Source of the DNA: Metarhizium brunneum
Lineage: Eukaryota; Ascomycota; Sordariomycetes; Hypocreales; Clavicipitaceae
Direction: 5' to 3'
Assembly (NCBI RefSeq): GCF_013426205.1
Contig: NC_089423.1
Coordinates: 7,254,001-7,318,000 of the forward strand
Length of the DNA: 64,000 nt
Positions 14,047 through 25,419 of this stretch are shown piece by piece (position 1 is the first letter of the stretch; the number at the start of each line of letters is the position of its first letter). The position numbers were made by a program, and so were the translations under genes. A model generated the notes under the pieces. It was not told the DNA's origin, ran no database searches, and saw only the letters and a program-made list of their open reading frames with translations.

Positions 14047-15470
14047 TTAAAAACCTTAAAAAACTATAAAATATATATATATATAATATTAAAAATATTA
14101 TAAAATATTAAATTATTATTTAAATTAATAAAATATAAGTTTTATATATAAAAAATAAATTTTTTAAAATATATAATATAATTAAATAAAATATAAATAA
14201 AAAAAATAAAAATTAAAGTAATAAAAAACTAATTAATATTAAAAAATATTAAAAATATATAAAGCTTTAAAAGCTTTATATATTATTATAAAAAATTTAT
14301 TAAAAATTATAATAAAATTATAATACTTTTAAATAAACTTATTAAAAAAAATAAATAATAAAATTAAAATAATAAAATATAATATATTTTTAATAAAATT
14401 AAAAAACTTATTATACTTAAATTTATTTTAAAAATTTTTAACCTAAAAAAAAAATAAAACTAAAAATTAATTTATTAAATTTTATTTTAAAAGTATAAGT
14501 AAAATAATAAAATAATAATAAAAAATTATATTTTATTATATTTTACTTAAAAAAATTTTATAAAATAAAACTTAATTATTTTATTTATAATAAAAAATTC
14601 TTAATAATTATTAATATTATTAAGAAATTTAAATATTATTTTATAAAAAGTAAATATAAAATTAAAATATATATTAATTATAAAAATATTTTTTATTTTA
14701 TAATAATATAATAATTAAATAAATAATAAATTTAATAAGTTAAATATTTTTTAGAATTTAATTATAAAATTATTTATTAAAAAAAATTTAAAAATAAATA
14801 AATAAATACTTTAAATTAAAAAAATAATTATAATATAAAAATACTTATAATAATAAAATAATTTCTTAAAATTAATAAAAATAATAATTTTTAATAAAAA
14901 TAATTAAATATTATATTAAAAGTATAAAAAAAAAACCTAATATATAATAAAATATATTAATAAGTAATATATAATATATAATATATTAAAAATATATTAA
15001 TAAAATATATATATTATTTAAAAAAAGTATTAATATATAAAAAAAAAATCTAAATATTATTAAAGTTATAAGAAAAATATATTAAAAAAATATATAAATA
15101 CTTAGTTTATAAATATTAAAAAATTTATAAAATATTAAATAAAATATAATAATAATATAATTTTTTAAGAATTAAAAAAATAATTAAAAAAATTATTAAT
15201 AAATATATATAATATAAAAAAAATAAAGCTTTATAATATAAGCTATATAAAAAATTATAATTATTATTAATATTAATATAATTATAAGAATTAATAGCTT
15301 TTAATTATATTATAAAGCTATTAATATTAAAAAAACTAATAATTAATATAAAATATAATAATATATTTATAATTATAAATAAACTTATAAAATATAAATA
15401 CTTTTTATTATATAAAAAAATAAGTAATATAAAAAAACTTATATATATATTTTTATAAATAATAATAAAT

Positions 15471-15680
15471 AATTATAAGCTATTAAAAAAAATTATATTA
15501 AATAAAAAAAATATATTTACTTTTAAGTTTTAATAAATACTTATAATATAACTTAAAATAAATTATAAGTTAAGTATAAGTAATTATAAGCTATTAAAAA
15601 AAATTATATTAAATAAAAAAAATATATTTACTTTTAAGTTTTAATAAGTACTTATAATATAACTTAGAATAAATTATATT
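15471..15680 (+). repeat. Tandem duplication, period 111 bp, inside the outer element
   Basis: AATTATAAGCTATT and the roughly 100 bases that follow recur 111 bases later with only a few G/A differences. The corresponding part of the inner element (about 6360-6480, minus strand) appears to hold one copy. Confidence 0.7.
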
Positions 15681-17180
15681 ATAAATAAATAAATAAATAA
15701 AATAATTAAATTAAACACTTAAATAATATTTATAATATTATATTAATTATTAATAAAATAATTAAATTAAATAATTATTTATAGTATAATTAGCTTATAA
15801 TAACTTAATATTAAAATTAATAAAGTAAATATTAGCTTATATTAATTATAAATTTAATTTTAAAGTATTTAAAATATAATATAAAAAACTATAAATAAAA
15901 TAAGTAATATTATAAGTAAATAAACTAAAAAAATTATATAAAAAAATATAATATAAATTAGAATTTATATAAATAAAATAATATAATATTATAATTATAA
16001 AAAATTAAAAAAATTAATTTTTAAGAAAAAAAATATAATTTATTTACTTTAATAAAATATTAAAATAATATAATTAAATAATAAATGAAATTATAAAAAA
16101 TTAAAATTATTTATTATTAAAAAATAAATATTAAAAAATAATTATAAACTTTTATTATTAAAAATTATAAAAAATTATTTTATAATATATATTTTATTTT
16201 TTAAAAAAGTATTAAATAATATATTAATAAAAAAAAATATTAAAATCTTAAATAATAAAAAGTATAAAGTAAAATAAATTTTAAATATAAAAATAAAAAA
16301 TAAAATATATTAGTATTTTATTAAGTAAAAAAACTATAAATATAAAAAAAACACTTAAAAACTTATAAAATACTTAAAAAAATACTAATACTTATTAAGA
16401 TAATTTTATTAAAAAGTATAAAAAATATAAAAAAACCTAGATCTAAGAATTTTTTACTTAAACTAAAAGTAAACTAATTATTTTTTTTAGAAATACTTAT
16501 AATACTTAAATTATTTATTACTTAATACTTATAAGTATTTAATATAAGTAAAATTTTATTTTTAGTATTTAATTTTATTATATTATAATAAAATAATTCT
16601 AAACTTTTATTTTTAATATAATTTTAGATTTTTTATATTTAAGCTAATTAATTTATAATTATAAAAAGTTAAAACTAAAAATCAGCTAGTTATATATATA
16701 GCTTTAATAGTTTATTACTTACTTTTTCCTTTTTTAATTTTAATTTTTTTTATTACTTTAATAAGTATATTACTAAGAAATAATATTAATAAAAAAATAT
16801 AAATAAAATAAAAGTTATAATAATACTTATAAAAAAAAGCTATTAAAATACTATTATATAAGTAATTTTATTATATATACTTATTATATTATAATTTTTT
16901 ATTTATTATATAATAGGATTTATTATTTTTAAAATAATAGGTATAAAGTATATTTATAAAATAGTTAAATAAATTTATAATATTAATAAGATTAGTATAT
17001 TTATAATTATTATTTTTCTTTGCTTTTAATTTTAGCTTAAAAATATAATTAAATATAATATTAATAAAATATTCTAAAAAAATAAAAGGAAAGAAACTTA
17101 TTAATAAAAAAAAAATTATAAAATTATTTATAAAATAAGATTTAGGCTTTAAGGATAAAATTATAAGAAAAGAGATATTA

Positions 17181-17621
17181 TATTATAACCTAGTTATATA
17201 TAGGAAGTAGGCTATAAGTTAGGCTAGCTATATAAGCTATAAAATAATATAAGTAAGGCAAATAATAAATTAATAATTAAAGTAATTATTATATTTAAAT
17301 TATAAAAGAAAATTATAATTTATATAAATAAAATTATAATTATAATAATAATTTAAAAGAAAATATTATAATAAAAAAAGTAATCCTTTATAATATATAA
17401 AAACTCTTAAATTTACTTTATAAATAAATTTTAACTTTTTAGCTTTTAATAATAATTATTATATTAATTTAAGCTTTACTTATAACTCTTTAACTCTAAT
17501 TACTTAATTATAATTTATAATCTATTACTATATAATACCTAACTGCTTAGATTAATTGCCTTAATTGTTTTGCTAATATAAACTATAATTAGTTTATCCC
17601 TTAGGAACCTTAGCCGTTATA
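17181..17621 (+). repeat. 3' LTR of the outer element
   Basis: This is the 441-bp partner of 1833-2273, preceded by the polypurine tract and followed by the AATAT target duplication. Its last 70 bases or so keep more G+C (AACTGCTTAGATTAATTGCC) than the matching part of the left LTR. Confidence 0.85.
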
Positions 17622-17626
17622 AATAT

Positions 17627-19600
17627 AATAGCTTTTTTAGAGTTATACTTTAGCTTTATATTTTTAAAAGCTTTTTTTTTTATATTTTTAATAATTTTAT
17701 TATTTTTCTTAATTTTTATTAGGTTAAGATTTTTAGTTTTATAATAATTATTTTTTTTATTATAAAAAGCTTTTAATTTAATATTAATTATATTATTTTT
17801 TAAGCTTTATTAGCTTTTAACTCTTAAAAATTATAATAAATAACTTATTTATATTAGGCTTTTTAATACTTTTAAAGCTTATATTATTATTAGTAAGCTA
17901 GTCTACTTAATCTTATTTTATAAAAGCTTATATTAATAGGTATATATTTTATATATAATAGTATATAAATAATTATAATAGATATTAATAAGTAAGTAAT
18001 TATAATACTTATAAAAAATATATATATATAAAAGTAATAACTTATAATTAATTATATTATTATAATAAGGTTTTAATAATAAAAAAAGTAAATAACTTAA
18101 ATAAAAAAAAATAAAACTAACTTAAAATATAAGTAAAACTATATAAATATACTATATATATAAGTATTTTAGGTTTTTAATATAACTTAATATAAGTTAT
18201 AAGTATAAAGTTATTATAATATATAAGGTTTACCTTTATAATAATAATAGCTAAGGCTATTATAAAATAGCCTTAGCTAGTAATTATAATATAATATTAA
18301 TTATATTAGTATATTTAATATATTATAATATATATATAAATAGTTTATTTTTTTAGTTTTTTAATATTTTTAACTTAATATAAGTTAATATTATTTTAGA
18401 TTTTATACTTATATAATACTTATATTATATATATAATTTTATTTAATTATAAAGTAAATTAATTATAAATTAAATTAAAATTAATATTTTATTAATTAAT
18501 TAATAATTAATTATTAAAATTAAAAATAAAAAAATATATATTTATATATATAAGTTTTTATTAATTTTTAATAAATAATAAAATATTTTATTAAATAAAA
18601 TAATAACTTAATTTATATTTTATAAAATAATTAATTAATAAAAAAACTTATAAAAAGTTTAAAAAATTAATATTTTTTTTAATATTTTTTAATTAATTTT
18701 TTTTATATTAAGCTTATTTATAATATAAATTATATATTTAATATAATTATTAAAGTTAATACTTAAAACTTAAAATATATTAATAATTAATTAATAATTA
18801 ATTATAAAATTAATTATAATAAGTAAATATAATTAAAAAAAAAATAAAAGTAATATAATTACTTATATATTAATTTATAACTAATTAAATAAAAGTAGAG
18901 CTAGTCTTAGCTAAGCAGGAAAGTAGAGCTAGTATTAGGTGGGCACCTGGACCTAATATCATATCTTCTAGGTCCTCGGGGGGGGATAGGGGATTTTCTT
19001 AATTAATTCAATGAAAAATACCTCGACCAAGGCACTTCGGTTAAGTATAAAGCATTTACAAAAAAACTATACTACAGGAGTTATTTATACTTAGTAGTAA
19101 TTATTTGTTATATTGTAGTTATTTATTTATATGCTGACCATTGCAAAACTACGGCTCAGTATAACAAAGGCGGACCTGTAACAAGGGCAGAGGTACTAAT
19201 CTTGGAATTTTGAGTCCAATATGAATTTAACAAGTAACTTTGGACTAGTAAGGTCCTTGATTTTCCTCAAGACCTCGGCGGGCCAGTAGTCTCCAAGTAT
19301 ACAATAGTCGGTGAGCCCGTCTCTCGCGATAGGTGATGGCAGCAGGGGGCATAGGATTGTCGATTTTCAGGTTCAAGATGGCCATTCTACTATAGGGTCG
19401 TCGCACCTGGGCCAACAAAATACTTGTTGATTTTCTTCTAGCTAATACTCGCTGAGGAGCTTTATATAAGGGGACCAAATCCAGCCGGATAGCTGCGAGC
19501 AGCTTATATACAGTATCTTCCAATTGACCAATTCCCAGACCTGCTATACATGCTGAGGCAACTACCACGGCCTAGATCCTATTCCGTAGTAGCGCATGGC
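17627..19600. other. End of the RIP block and transition to normal composition; no gene seen
   Basis: A+T-saturated, unreadable sequence continues to about 18,895. Composition then changes sharply at AGTAGAGCTAGTCTTAGC, followed by a G run near 18,980. Nothing between there and 19,600 shows a convincing coding pattern. A 107-codon minus-strand frame at 19245-19568 has no recognisable domain. Confidence 0.5.
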
Positions 19601-19933
19601 TTAAATATCCTGCTCCTTCTGGGAAGATGAGCAGAAGAAGTCGAACCAGGAGTCATTGCCACCAAATCTTTTGCGACCAAATCTGTTCCCGAGCAGGGGA
19701 CCGCACACACAACCGCCAATCTGGTCGCAAAGTTGTAGAAGGTTTTCTTTACGGGGATTCGAGCCCCTGTCGGTTGCACACTGGACGCCACCGTTCTCGA
19801 GTTTACAGTTGATATCAAGTTGCGCATTCTCTTTCAAAAGCGTTTCAGGTGTCTGCTCCCCGGGGCCAAGCGGGCGGGCTGCGCTGGCCAGAGCAAGGTT
19901 GAGAAGGACGGGGAGAATAATGGATGTCTTCAT
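19601..19933 (-). CDS. Small secreted cysteine-rich protein (candidate effector)
   Basis: This predicted 110-aa protein is not assigned to a known family. The start chosen is the Met at 19933, which opens directly onto a classical signal peptide (MKTSIILPVLLNLALASA), with likely cleavage before ARPLG. Ten further codons upstream are open but would bury the signal. The mature part of about 90 residues has six cysteines, including a C-V-C pair, and a basic RKR stretch near residue 85 that could be a Kex2-type site. It is a single exon. It lies about 0.7 kb from the edge of a RIP-degraded block, a setting where fungal effectors are often found. Function is inferred only from size, secretion signal and cysteines. 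It could also be an antimicrobial or surface peptide. Confidence 0.6.
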   Translation of the reverse strand: MKTSIILPVLLNLALASAARPLGPGEQTPETLLKENAQLDINCKLENGGVQCATDRGSNPRKENLLQLCDQIGGCVCGPLLGNRFGRKRFGGNDSWFDFFCSSSQKEQDI

Positions 19934-20958
19934 TTTGATTGGAGTATAAGATAAAGATCTCAAAGAGGTATTGATAGATAGGATTGTAGTGAACAGAATT
20001 CGATGCTTGATACTGTGTTACCAAGGTAGGGGACATGTACTGTATTTATATAAAAAGGGCTCCTATCTGAACACGTAGCCATGTCTTATTTTAGTGCTGT
20101 GTAAATTAATTGGATACAATATAGGTAATGCCAAGACAGATCCATAAATTAAACTCTAAAAAGCTACATGCATCTATTACACAGCCCTCGGTTATGTGAG
20201 AGCTGACGCATACGGCCAGGTGTTGCATTACAGATTTATAGCCCCAGTAGCTGCCTGGGGCTAATTGCCGTTTTAAGGGGCCTCGCGTTTTAAACTTCAT
20301 GCAGAGTCATGCATGCGGTTATAATGCTTTATGCGGGATGTGGGTTATGGGCCAATAGCCAGTAATGGCAACACGACATGAGTCTATTGCACTATCTGGC
20401 CTCTTTACGATTATGTATAGAAGCATATTGCCAAACACACCAGACTTGACATAGTCCTTCTTATGCTACTCGTGCCCGCCCCACATATTTAGGTGGCCGG
20501 TAAATATGTGGGGCGGGCACGATTACTCGGAGCAAAGTGTACATGCATTGTTGGCATAGTTGGTAGCTACCCACCTTGTAAATTCCTTACCAGACTTCAA
20601 ACTTAGAAGCCCCAAAATCCTCTACAAGGTGGTGTAGCTTGAAAAAGAGAAATGAACATGAATCGCGTGCGAAACGATTGGAGGCCCTTCATCCCATCCG
20701 AGAGCTTGGCATTACGTGACGCCAGAGGACGTCTCCCATCTGCCGATACTCTCGGTTAGAGCATGGCAAGGTATTGCCCGTGGGCTGGATTCCTTCCAAA
20801 GGGATGGAATGGTGGTATTGCCAAATTGGTTTGATGAGACATGTGAAAACGGCGCACGACGTTTAACCTGCATCGTTAGTTCTCCACTGTCTGGCACGTA
20901 TGCGCGTTAAAAATAACAACATTGAAGTTAACTGATATATCTTTTAACGCTAAAAGGC
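19934..20958. other. Intergenic stretch with a perfect hairpin; no gene seen
   Basis: No frame here has a recognisable product. The one clear structure is the inverted repeat at 20471-20521, listed separately. Confidence 0.5.
20471..20521. repeat. Perfect inverted repeat, two 21-bp arms around a 9-bp loop
   Basis: The arm at 20471-20491 (CGTGCCCGCCCCACATATTT plus A) is matched without error by its reverse complement at 20501-20521. The loop is GGTGGCCGG. The left part of each arm is G+C-rich and the inner part A+T-rich. It lies 0.5 kb beyond the 3' end of the acyl-CoA synthetase gene and 0.5 kb upstream of the secreted-protein gene. It may be a foldback mobile-element scar or a structured RNA or protein-binding site. 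Confidence 0.9.
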
Positions 20959-22913
20959 CTATAATCGTGCTCTTAGTGAATTTCCCGTGCCCACAGGATT
21001 GGCGCGCAATAGTCTTCTCCCAATATCCCGAAGGATATGTTTCTGATGTTTTCCACTCCCCGTCTTGGGGAAGTCGTGTCCAACGCCAGGGTCCCCGATC
21101 CAATACACATATCTCGGCGCTTTATGGCGCCCAAGCGTCTGCTGTACCCAGCGGGCGATGCCGGCATCATCAGGCCGAGCGCAAGCCTCCTTTTGGCGAA
21201 GAAAACACGCCACAGCTTCGCCGTACCTCTCGTCTGGTAGTCCAATGACACTGGCTTCCACGACGCACGCATGAGCGAGGAGCCGCTCTTCAATCTCTGT
21301 CGGCATGATATTTTCGCCCCCTGTGGAGGGTTAGTCTGTGAGACCCTTTACAAAACCAAAGCTACCATGGACATACCTCGTATTATCATGTCTTTAATCC
21401 GGCCCGTCACCCGGCAATATCCTTGCTCGTCAATGACACCCTCGTCACCGGTATGCATCCACACGACGCCATCAGAATCCGCGCGCATTACCTCTGCCGT
21501 CTTCTCCGCGTTCTTCAAGTATTCCTTTTGCAAGGCATAGCCGCTGGTGCAAATCTCGCCACGAACACCCCGAGGCACAATACGACCTCTGGAGTCGACA
21601 ATTTTGGCACCGGTGTGCGGGAAGACGGTCCCTACCGAGGTGAGGCGCTGCTCTATCGGGTCTTCGAACCTCGTGCCAAAGGTGACGGGACTCGTTTCAG
21701 TCATGCCATAGGCGATTAATACAGTCTCGAGGTTCATTTCATGCTTCAGTCTGCGCACAACTGCTTGCGGAACCAGCGCCCCCGCAGCTAGAGCCTTTTG
21801 AAGCGACGATGTGTCCCGCTTCCGCCTTTTATTGACCTCCAATTCCACCAAGAACATGGTCGGGACGCCGTATAGAACGGTGCATGATTCCGATTCGATG
21901 CTGTCGAGAACTAGGTCCGCGTTGAACTGTGCAGAAGGAAAGACGATCGAGCTCCCGTGGGTAAACGCGCCGAGAACACCCATGACCAGGCCGAAGCAGT
22001 GGAACAATGGAGGAGGGCAGCAGACTACATCTCTTTCGGTGAGTCGAAGTTGGTCTCCAACAAGTTTGCCGTTATTGATTAGGTTCCTGAGTAGATTGTT
22101 AGCTTGTAATGCTTGAAATCGTAGGCCATGTGTCTTACATGTGGGTTAGCATAGAGGCTTTGGGTAAGCCAGTTGTGCCTGACAAACAGTCAATATTACT
22201 CTTGGACACGCTGGAGAAGCGCCAGTTGGACGAACCAGACGTAAACTGTATGTTGAGCACATCACCAGCTTTCACGAGAGATTCCTTCTCCACAAGCAAC
22301 GAGTCGCTGACATGGGACGACTCCGCTTTGCCAACAAAGTCATCATATGTGGTGACGCTCAATCGGTTGTCCCGGGACCTGAATGACGAGTCGAACAGCA
22401 CGAGCTGTGCGTCGTCGCTACCATGCTTGTCGAGATGCTCGAGGTGCTCGGACAGATCCCCCTTTGGACCGGAAAACTGTGCAGCAAAGATGATTTTGCA
22501 TTCTGTGTGGCAAGTGAGTCATTTGCTTTCATGTAAGACACGGATTACACACCGGAAAATGACACGGCTCTTTGTAGTTCTGTAGGGGTATACGTGGAAT
22601 TCAACACCACTACGGGACAGCCAATGCGAGCAGCGCCAAAAAAGACCTCAATGTATTGGTAGCAGTTGCCGGCAGTAATTGCTACACAGTCTCCATGCTG
22701 GAGCCCGGCGGCTAGCAAGGCTTTGGCGATGAGCTTGCTTCGGAGCGAGAGGCTGTGGTATGTCCTGGAAATGTTTTGCCACGGAAATACGACTGCGGTT
22801 CGCCCTCCGTAGCACTTGGCCTGGGTCTCGATCAATTCGCCCAAAGTCATAGTCCATAGCGGATTGTCAGTCGCCCCCGCGACAATGGAAAGATTGGTTG
22901 GGTGGGCAAACAT
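20959..22913 (-). CDS. AMP-forming acyl-CoA synthetase with a PTS1-like end
   Basis: Five exons (22913-22553, 22502-22236, 22178-22139, 22086-21377, 21320-20959) give 579 aa. It is an ANL-superfamily enzyme that adenylates a carboxylic acid and transfers it to CoA. Visible core motifs are the P-loop FTSGTTGLPKASML (rebuilt across an intron), YGMTETSP, MHTGDEG, the hinge RIKDMIIRGGENI (across an intron) and the lysine motif PKTGSGKHQK. The protein ends LRARL, so ARL fits the PTS1 consensus and suggests the peroxisome. The start at MFAHP is chosen because homologous sequence begins a few residues later; upstream Met codons at 22973 and 23027 are possible. It is divergent from the carboxylase beta gene, 365 bp away. 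One donor (GTTCGT) is weak. The acyl substrate is not evident from sequence; context suggests a short branched acid. Confidence 0.85.
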
Positions 22914-23127
22914 TGTAAGTCGCGGGCTTGCTGAATCCGAGGGTGGCGGCAACGGTGAGTAGACGGTGCTGCAGTGCATCCGTGGACAAGGTGAACCTGT
23001 GCCATTGAAGTATTTCCTCGACACCATCTACTAGTATGCGTCGGTCAGTACATTCTACTAGCAACTGCACTACCGCACTTAGTCTGTGGTTCGGTAAAGG
23101 TACGCCGACCGGGGCAACCGGGCCGTG

Positions 23128-23150
23128 TCCGGGTCCGGGTCCGGGTCCGG
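23128..23150. promoter_or_regulatory. CGG-repeat in the divergent promoter of acyl-CoA synthetase and carboxylase beta
   Basis: The hexamer TCCGGG is repeated three times and followed by TCCGG, midway in the 365-bp gap between two divergent starts. It offers four CCGG cores at 6-bp spacing, i.e. CGG half-sites in both orientations. Zn2Cys6 proteins typically bind paired CGG triplets, and one is encoded in this cluster. The assignment is inference. Confidence 0.45.
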
Positions 23151-23278
23151 TCGTTGTCGGCGGCTTGCACAAGTGCCATGCTTCTGGCTACCATGGACAA
23201 AGGTAAAGGGACAAGCCTGCACTAGAGTATGAAATCATATTCCAGCATACACCGAGGAACCCCTTTACAAACAACAGC

Positions 23279-25264
23279 ATGTCGAGTTTCAACGCATTGC
23301 CCGTTGCCGAGTCTTTACTCAATCTCCGAGACCCCCAGTGCAAGGAGAATTTGGAATCATGGCAGCCCATCATGCAAAAATTTGAAGCGGCTTCGAGGCA
23401 TGTCACCACAGAAGCCACGCCGAGTTCGCTGATGAAGCACCAGTCGAGGGGCCAGTTACTCGGTGAGCATCTCGCACCACAGCAAAGACGTCGACTGCCC
23501 GCTAACACCGACCCTATGCAGCCCGAGACAGAATTTCCCTGCTGCTAGACGAGGACTCGCCCTTCCTCGAGCTCTGCGCGTACGCCGGTTTCCAACAAGA
23601 CGACGCGCCTCCGTGTGCCAACCTGATTGCGGGCATCGGGAGCATCTGGTAGGTCCATCGACGCAACTTGACCTGTTTCTGCGCCGGGCTGACCAAGATC
23701 CCTTTGGCGCAGCGCTCGACCCTGCCTCGTCTTGTCACACATTCCCACCCAGAGCGGTGGTGCCTGGAATGAATTCACGGTCCCCAAGCAGAATCGCGTC
23801 ACGGAAATCGCCACCGAGAATCACTTGCCCATTGTTGCCCTGGTGCAGTCGGTACGCCACTGTCCCCAATGACGTTTCTTGATCCCATGTCGAAAACAGC
23901 ACCTGACTTCATGTAGGCCGGCGTATTCTTGCCCCAGCAGTTCAAGGTTTTTCACGCGGGCGGCCAAATCTTCCGCGACCTCGCCCGGCGGAGCCAACTC
24001 GGCCAGCAGTCATGCGCCATTGTGTTTGGATCCTCGACCGCCGGGGGTGCCTACCACCCTGCCCTGTCGGACTACAGCATCTTTGTCAAGGACCAGGCGC
24101 AGGTGTTCCTCGGCGGACCGCCTCTGGTCAAGATGGCGACCGGGGAGGTGGTGGATGCCGAAACGCTCGGCGGCGCGGCGACCCATGCCAGGATCACGGG
24201 CCTGGCGGACCAAATTGCCACTGATGAGTATGTGGCCGTTGGCAAATGGGACAAGAAGGCTTTCTAACCGCGGAAAGTAGGTTCGATGCGATTCGCAAAG
24301 GTCGAGAATGGGTGGCCTCGCTGGGACAGTGGCCACTGCCGCCCGCCGCGGCCGCTCATGCTCCCCTTCCGCCTCGATACTCGATCGAGGATATCCTCTC
24401 GATTGTTGATCCTGATATTCGTAAACCGTTCGATATGAGGGAAATTATTCTGCGTCTCGTGGACGACTCTCGGCTCTCCGAGTTTAAGCCCAGCTACGGT
24501 CCGAATCTGCTCACTTGCTTTGCAAGCATAATGGGTGCGTGTCTTTGGCTCGATGTAGCTGTTTGTCTACTGACACACTTGTAGGTCACAGTGTTGGCAT
24601 CGTTGCCAACCAAGTTCCCGTTATAAACACGGACGAAGCTTCCAAGGGCGCTCAGTTTATTCGTCTTTGCAACCAGTCGTACGTGCGCAGTTCCAGCCAT
24701 GTGTATTCTGACACGGACCGAGTTCTAACACAGATATATATAAGCAGCAATCTACCCATTGTGTTTTTACACAACGTCACGGGCTTCATGGTCGGGACCA
24801 AGGCAGAGCACGCCGCCATTATTAAAAAGGGCGCGCAGCTCGTGTCTGCCGTCAGTTGCTCGACGGTGCCTCACATTTCCGTCATACTCGGCGCATCCTA
24901 TGGCGCGGGCAACTACGCCATGTGCGGGAGGCCCTACAAGCCTCGATTCCTATTCACCTGGCCCATTGGGCGCTGCAGTGTCATGGGGCCCGACCAGCTG
25001 GCCGGCGTGATGCAAACAATCGAGGCGAATAGCGCCAAATCAAAGGGGAAACAAGTCGACGGTGCGGCCGCGGAGAAGAGGACGCAGTCGCTCAAGGACA
25101 GTGTGCAGCGAGACAGCGAGAGTTACCGGACCAGCGCGGCTCTCCTCGACGATGGAGTCATTGACCCACGTGATACGAGAGACGTTGTTGGAATGTGCTT
25201 GGAGGTGGTCAAGATGCCGGGCGTACAAGGCGCGAGTGCTCATCGTGTCCTGGCGAGAATGTAA
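23279..25264 (+). CDS. Acyl-CoA carboxylase beta subunit, methylcrotonyl-CoA carboxylase type, PTS1-like end
   Basis: Seven exons (23279-23462, 23522-23648, 23713-23851, 23917-24227, 24281-24534, 24585-24678, 24748-25264) give 541 aa. It is a carboxyltransferase that moves CO2 from biotin to an enoyl-CoA. Family signatures are SGGAWNEFT, the oxyanion-loop region GSSTAGGAYHPALSDY, FLHNVTGFMVG and GASYGAGNYAMCGR. Size and order match mitochondrial MCC beta (human about 563 aa), but the N-terminus (MSSFNALPVAES...) lacks an Arg-rich presequence and the protein ends LARM, a PTS1-type tripeptide. It is convergent with the alpha subunit (155 bp apart) and divergent from the acyl-CoA synthetase. The sixth intron was set at 24679-24747 because that spacing restores CNQSNLPIVFL. 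A geranyl-CoA carboxylase role cannot be excluded. Confidence 0.85.
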
Positions 25265-25419
25265 CTTAGCAAGGGTTGAATGGAGACGTTTGTGAGTTTG
25301 TACTTGACGTTGAGGCATCTCAATACTATGCAAACATGTGAGGTTACTCATTTTGTCTGAGAAAAACTGTGCCGACTGTTCCATATCCTGGCATTGCTAC
25401 GAAAATGACTCGACTACAT

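Larger units (their letters stand above)
1833..17621 (+). mobile_element. Outer Ty3/Gypsy-type LTR retrotransposon, RIP-degraded, split by a nested copy
   Basis: The 441-bp LTRs lie at 1833-2273 and 17181-17621. The left one begins TGTTATAACC and the right one TATTATAACC (TG to TA by RIP). The 5-bp target duplication AATAT occurs at 1828-1832 and 17622-17626. A polypurine tract (AAGAAAAGAGA, 17165-17175) precedes the right LTR, which sets the + orientation. A Gag zinc-knuckle fossil lies at 3209-3259 and a Gypsy reverse-transcriptase fossil at about 13960-14065. A same-family element is inserted at 4499-12312 in reverse. Without it the internal region is about 7.1 kb. No frame is open and the element is dead. 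Confidence 0.85.

Noticed and set aside
1..18900. Possible mitochondrial or organellar DNA because of the extreme A+T content
   Set aside because: LTR pairs, target duplications and transition-type fossils of Gypsy motifs explain the block as nuclear RIP-degraded repeats; no organellar genes are readable.
19245..19568. 107-codon minus-strand open frame beside the RIP block
   Set aside because: No recognisable domain, no signal peptide, and neighbouring sequence looks like degraded repeat; chance or relic.
19750..19775. tRNA T-arm-like sequence (GGGGATTCGAGCCCC)
   Set aside because: No acceptor, D or anticodon arm at the right distances, and it lies inside the coding region of the secreted-protein gene.
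24679..24733. Alternative acceptor for the sixth intron of the carboxylase beta gene
   Set aside because: It shifts the frame into a stop; the acceptor at 24747 keeps the frame and restores the family spacing.
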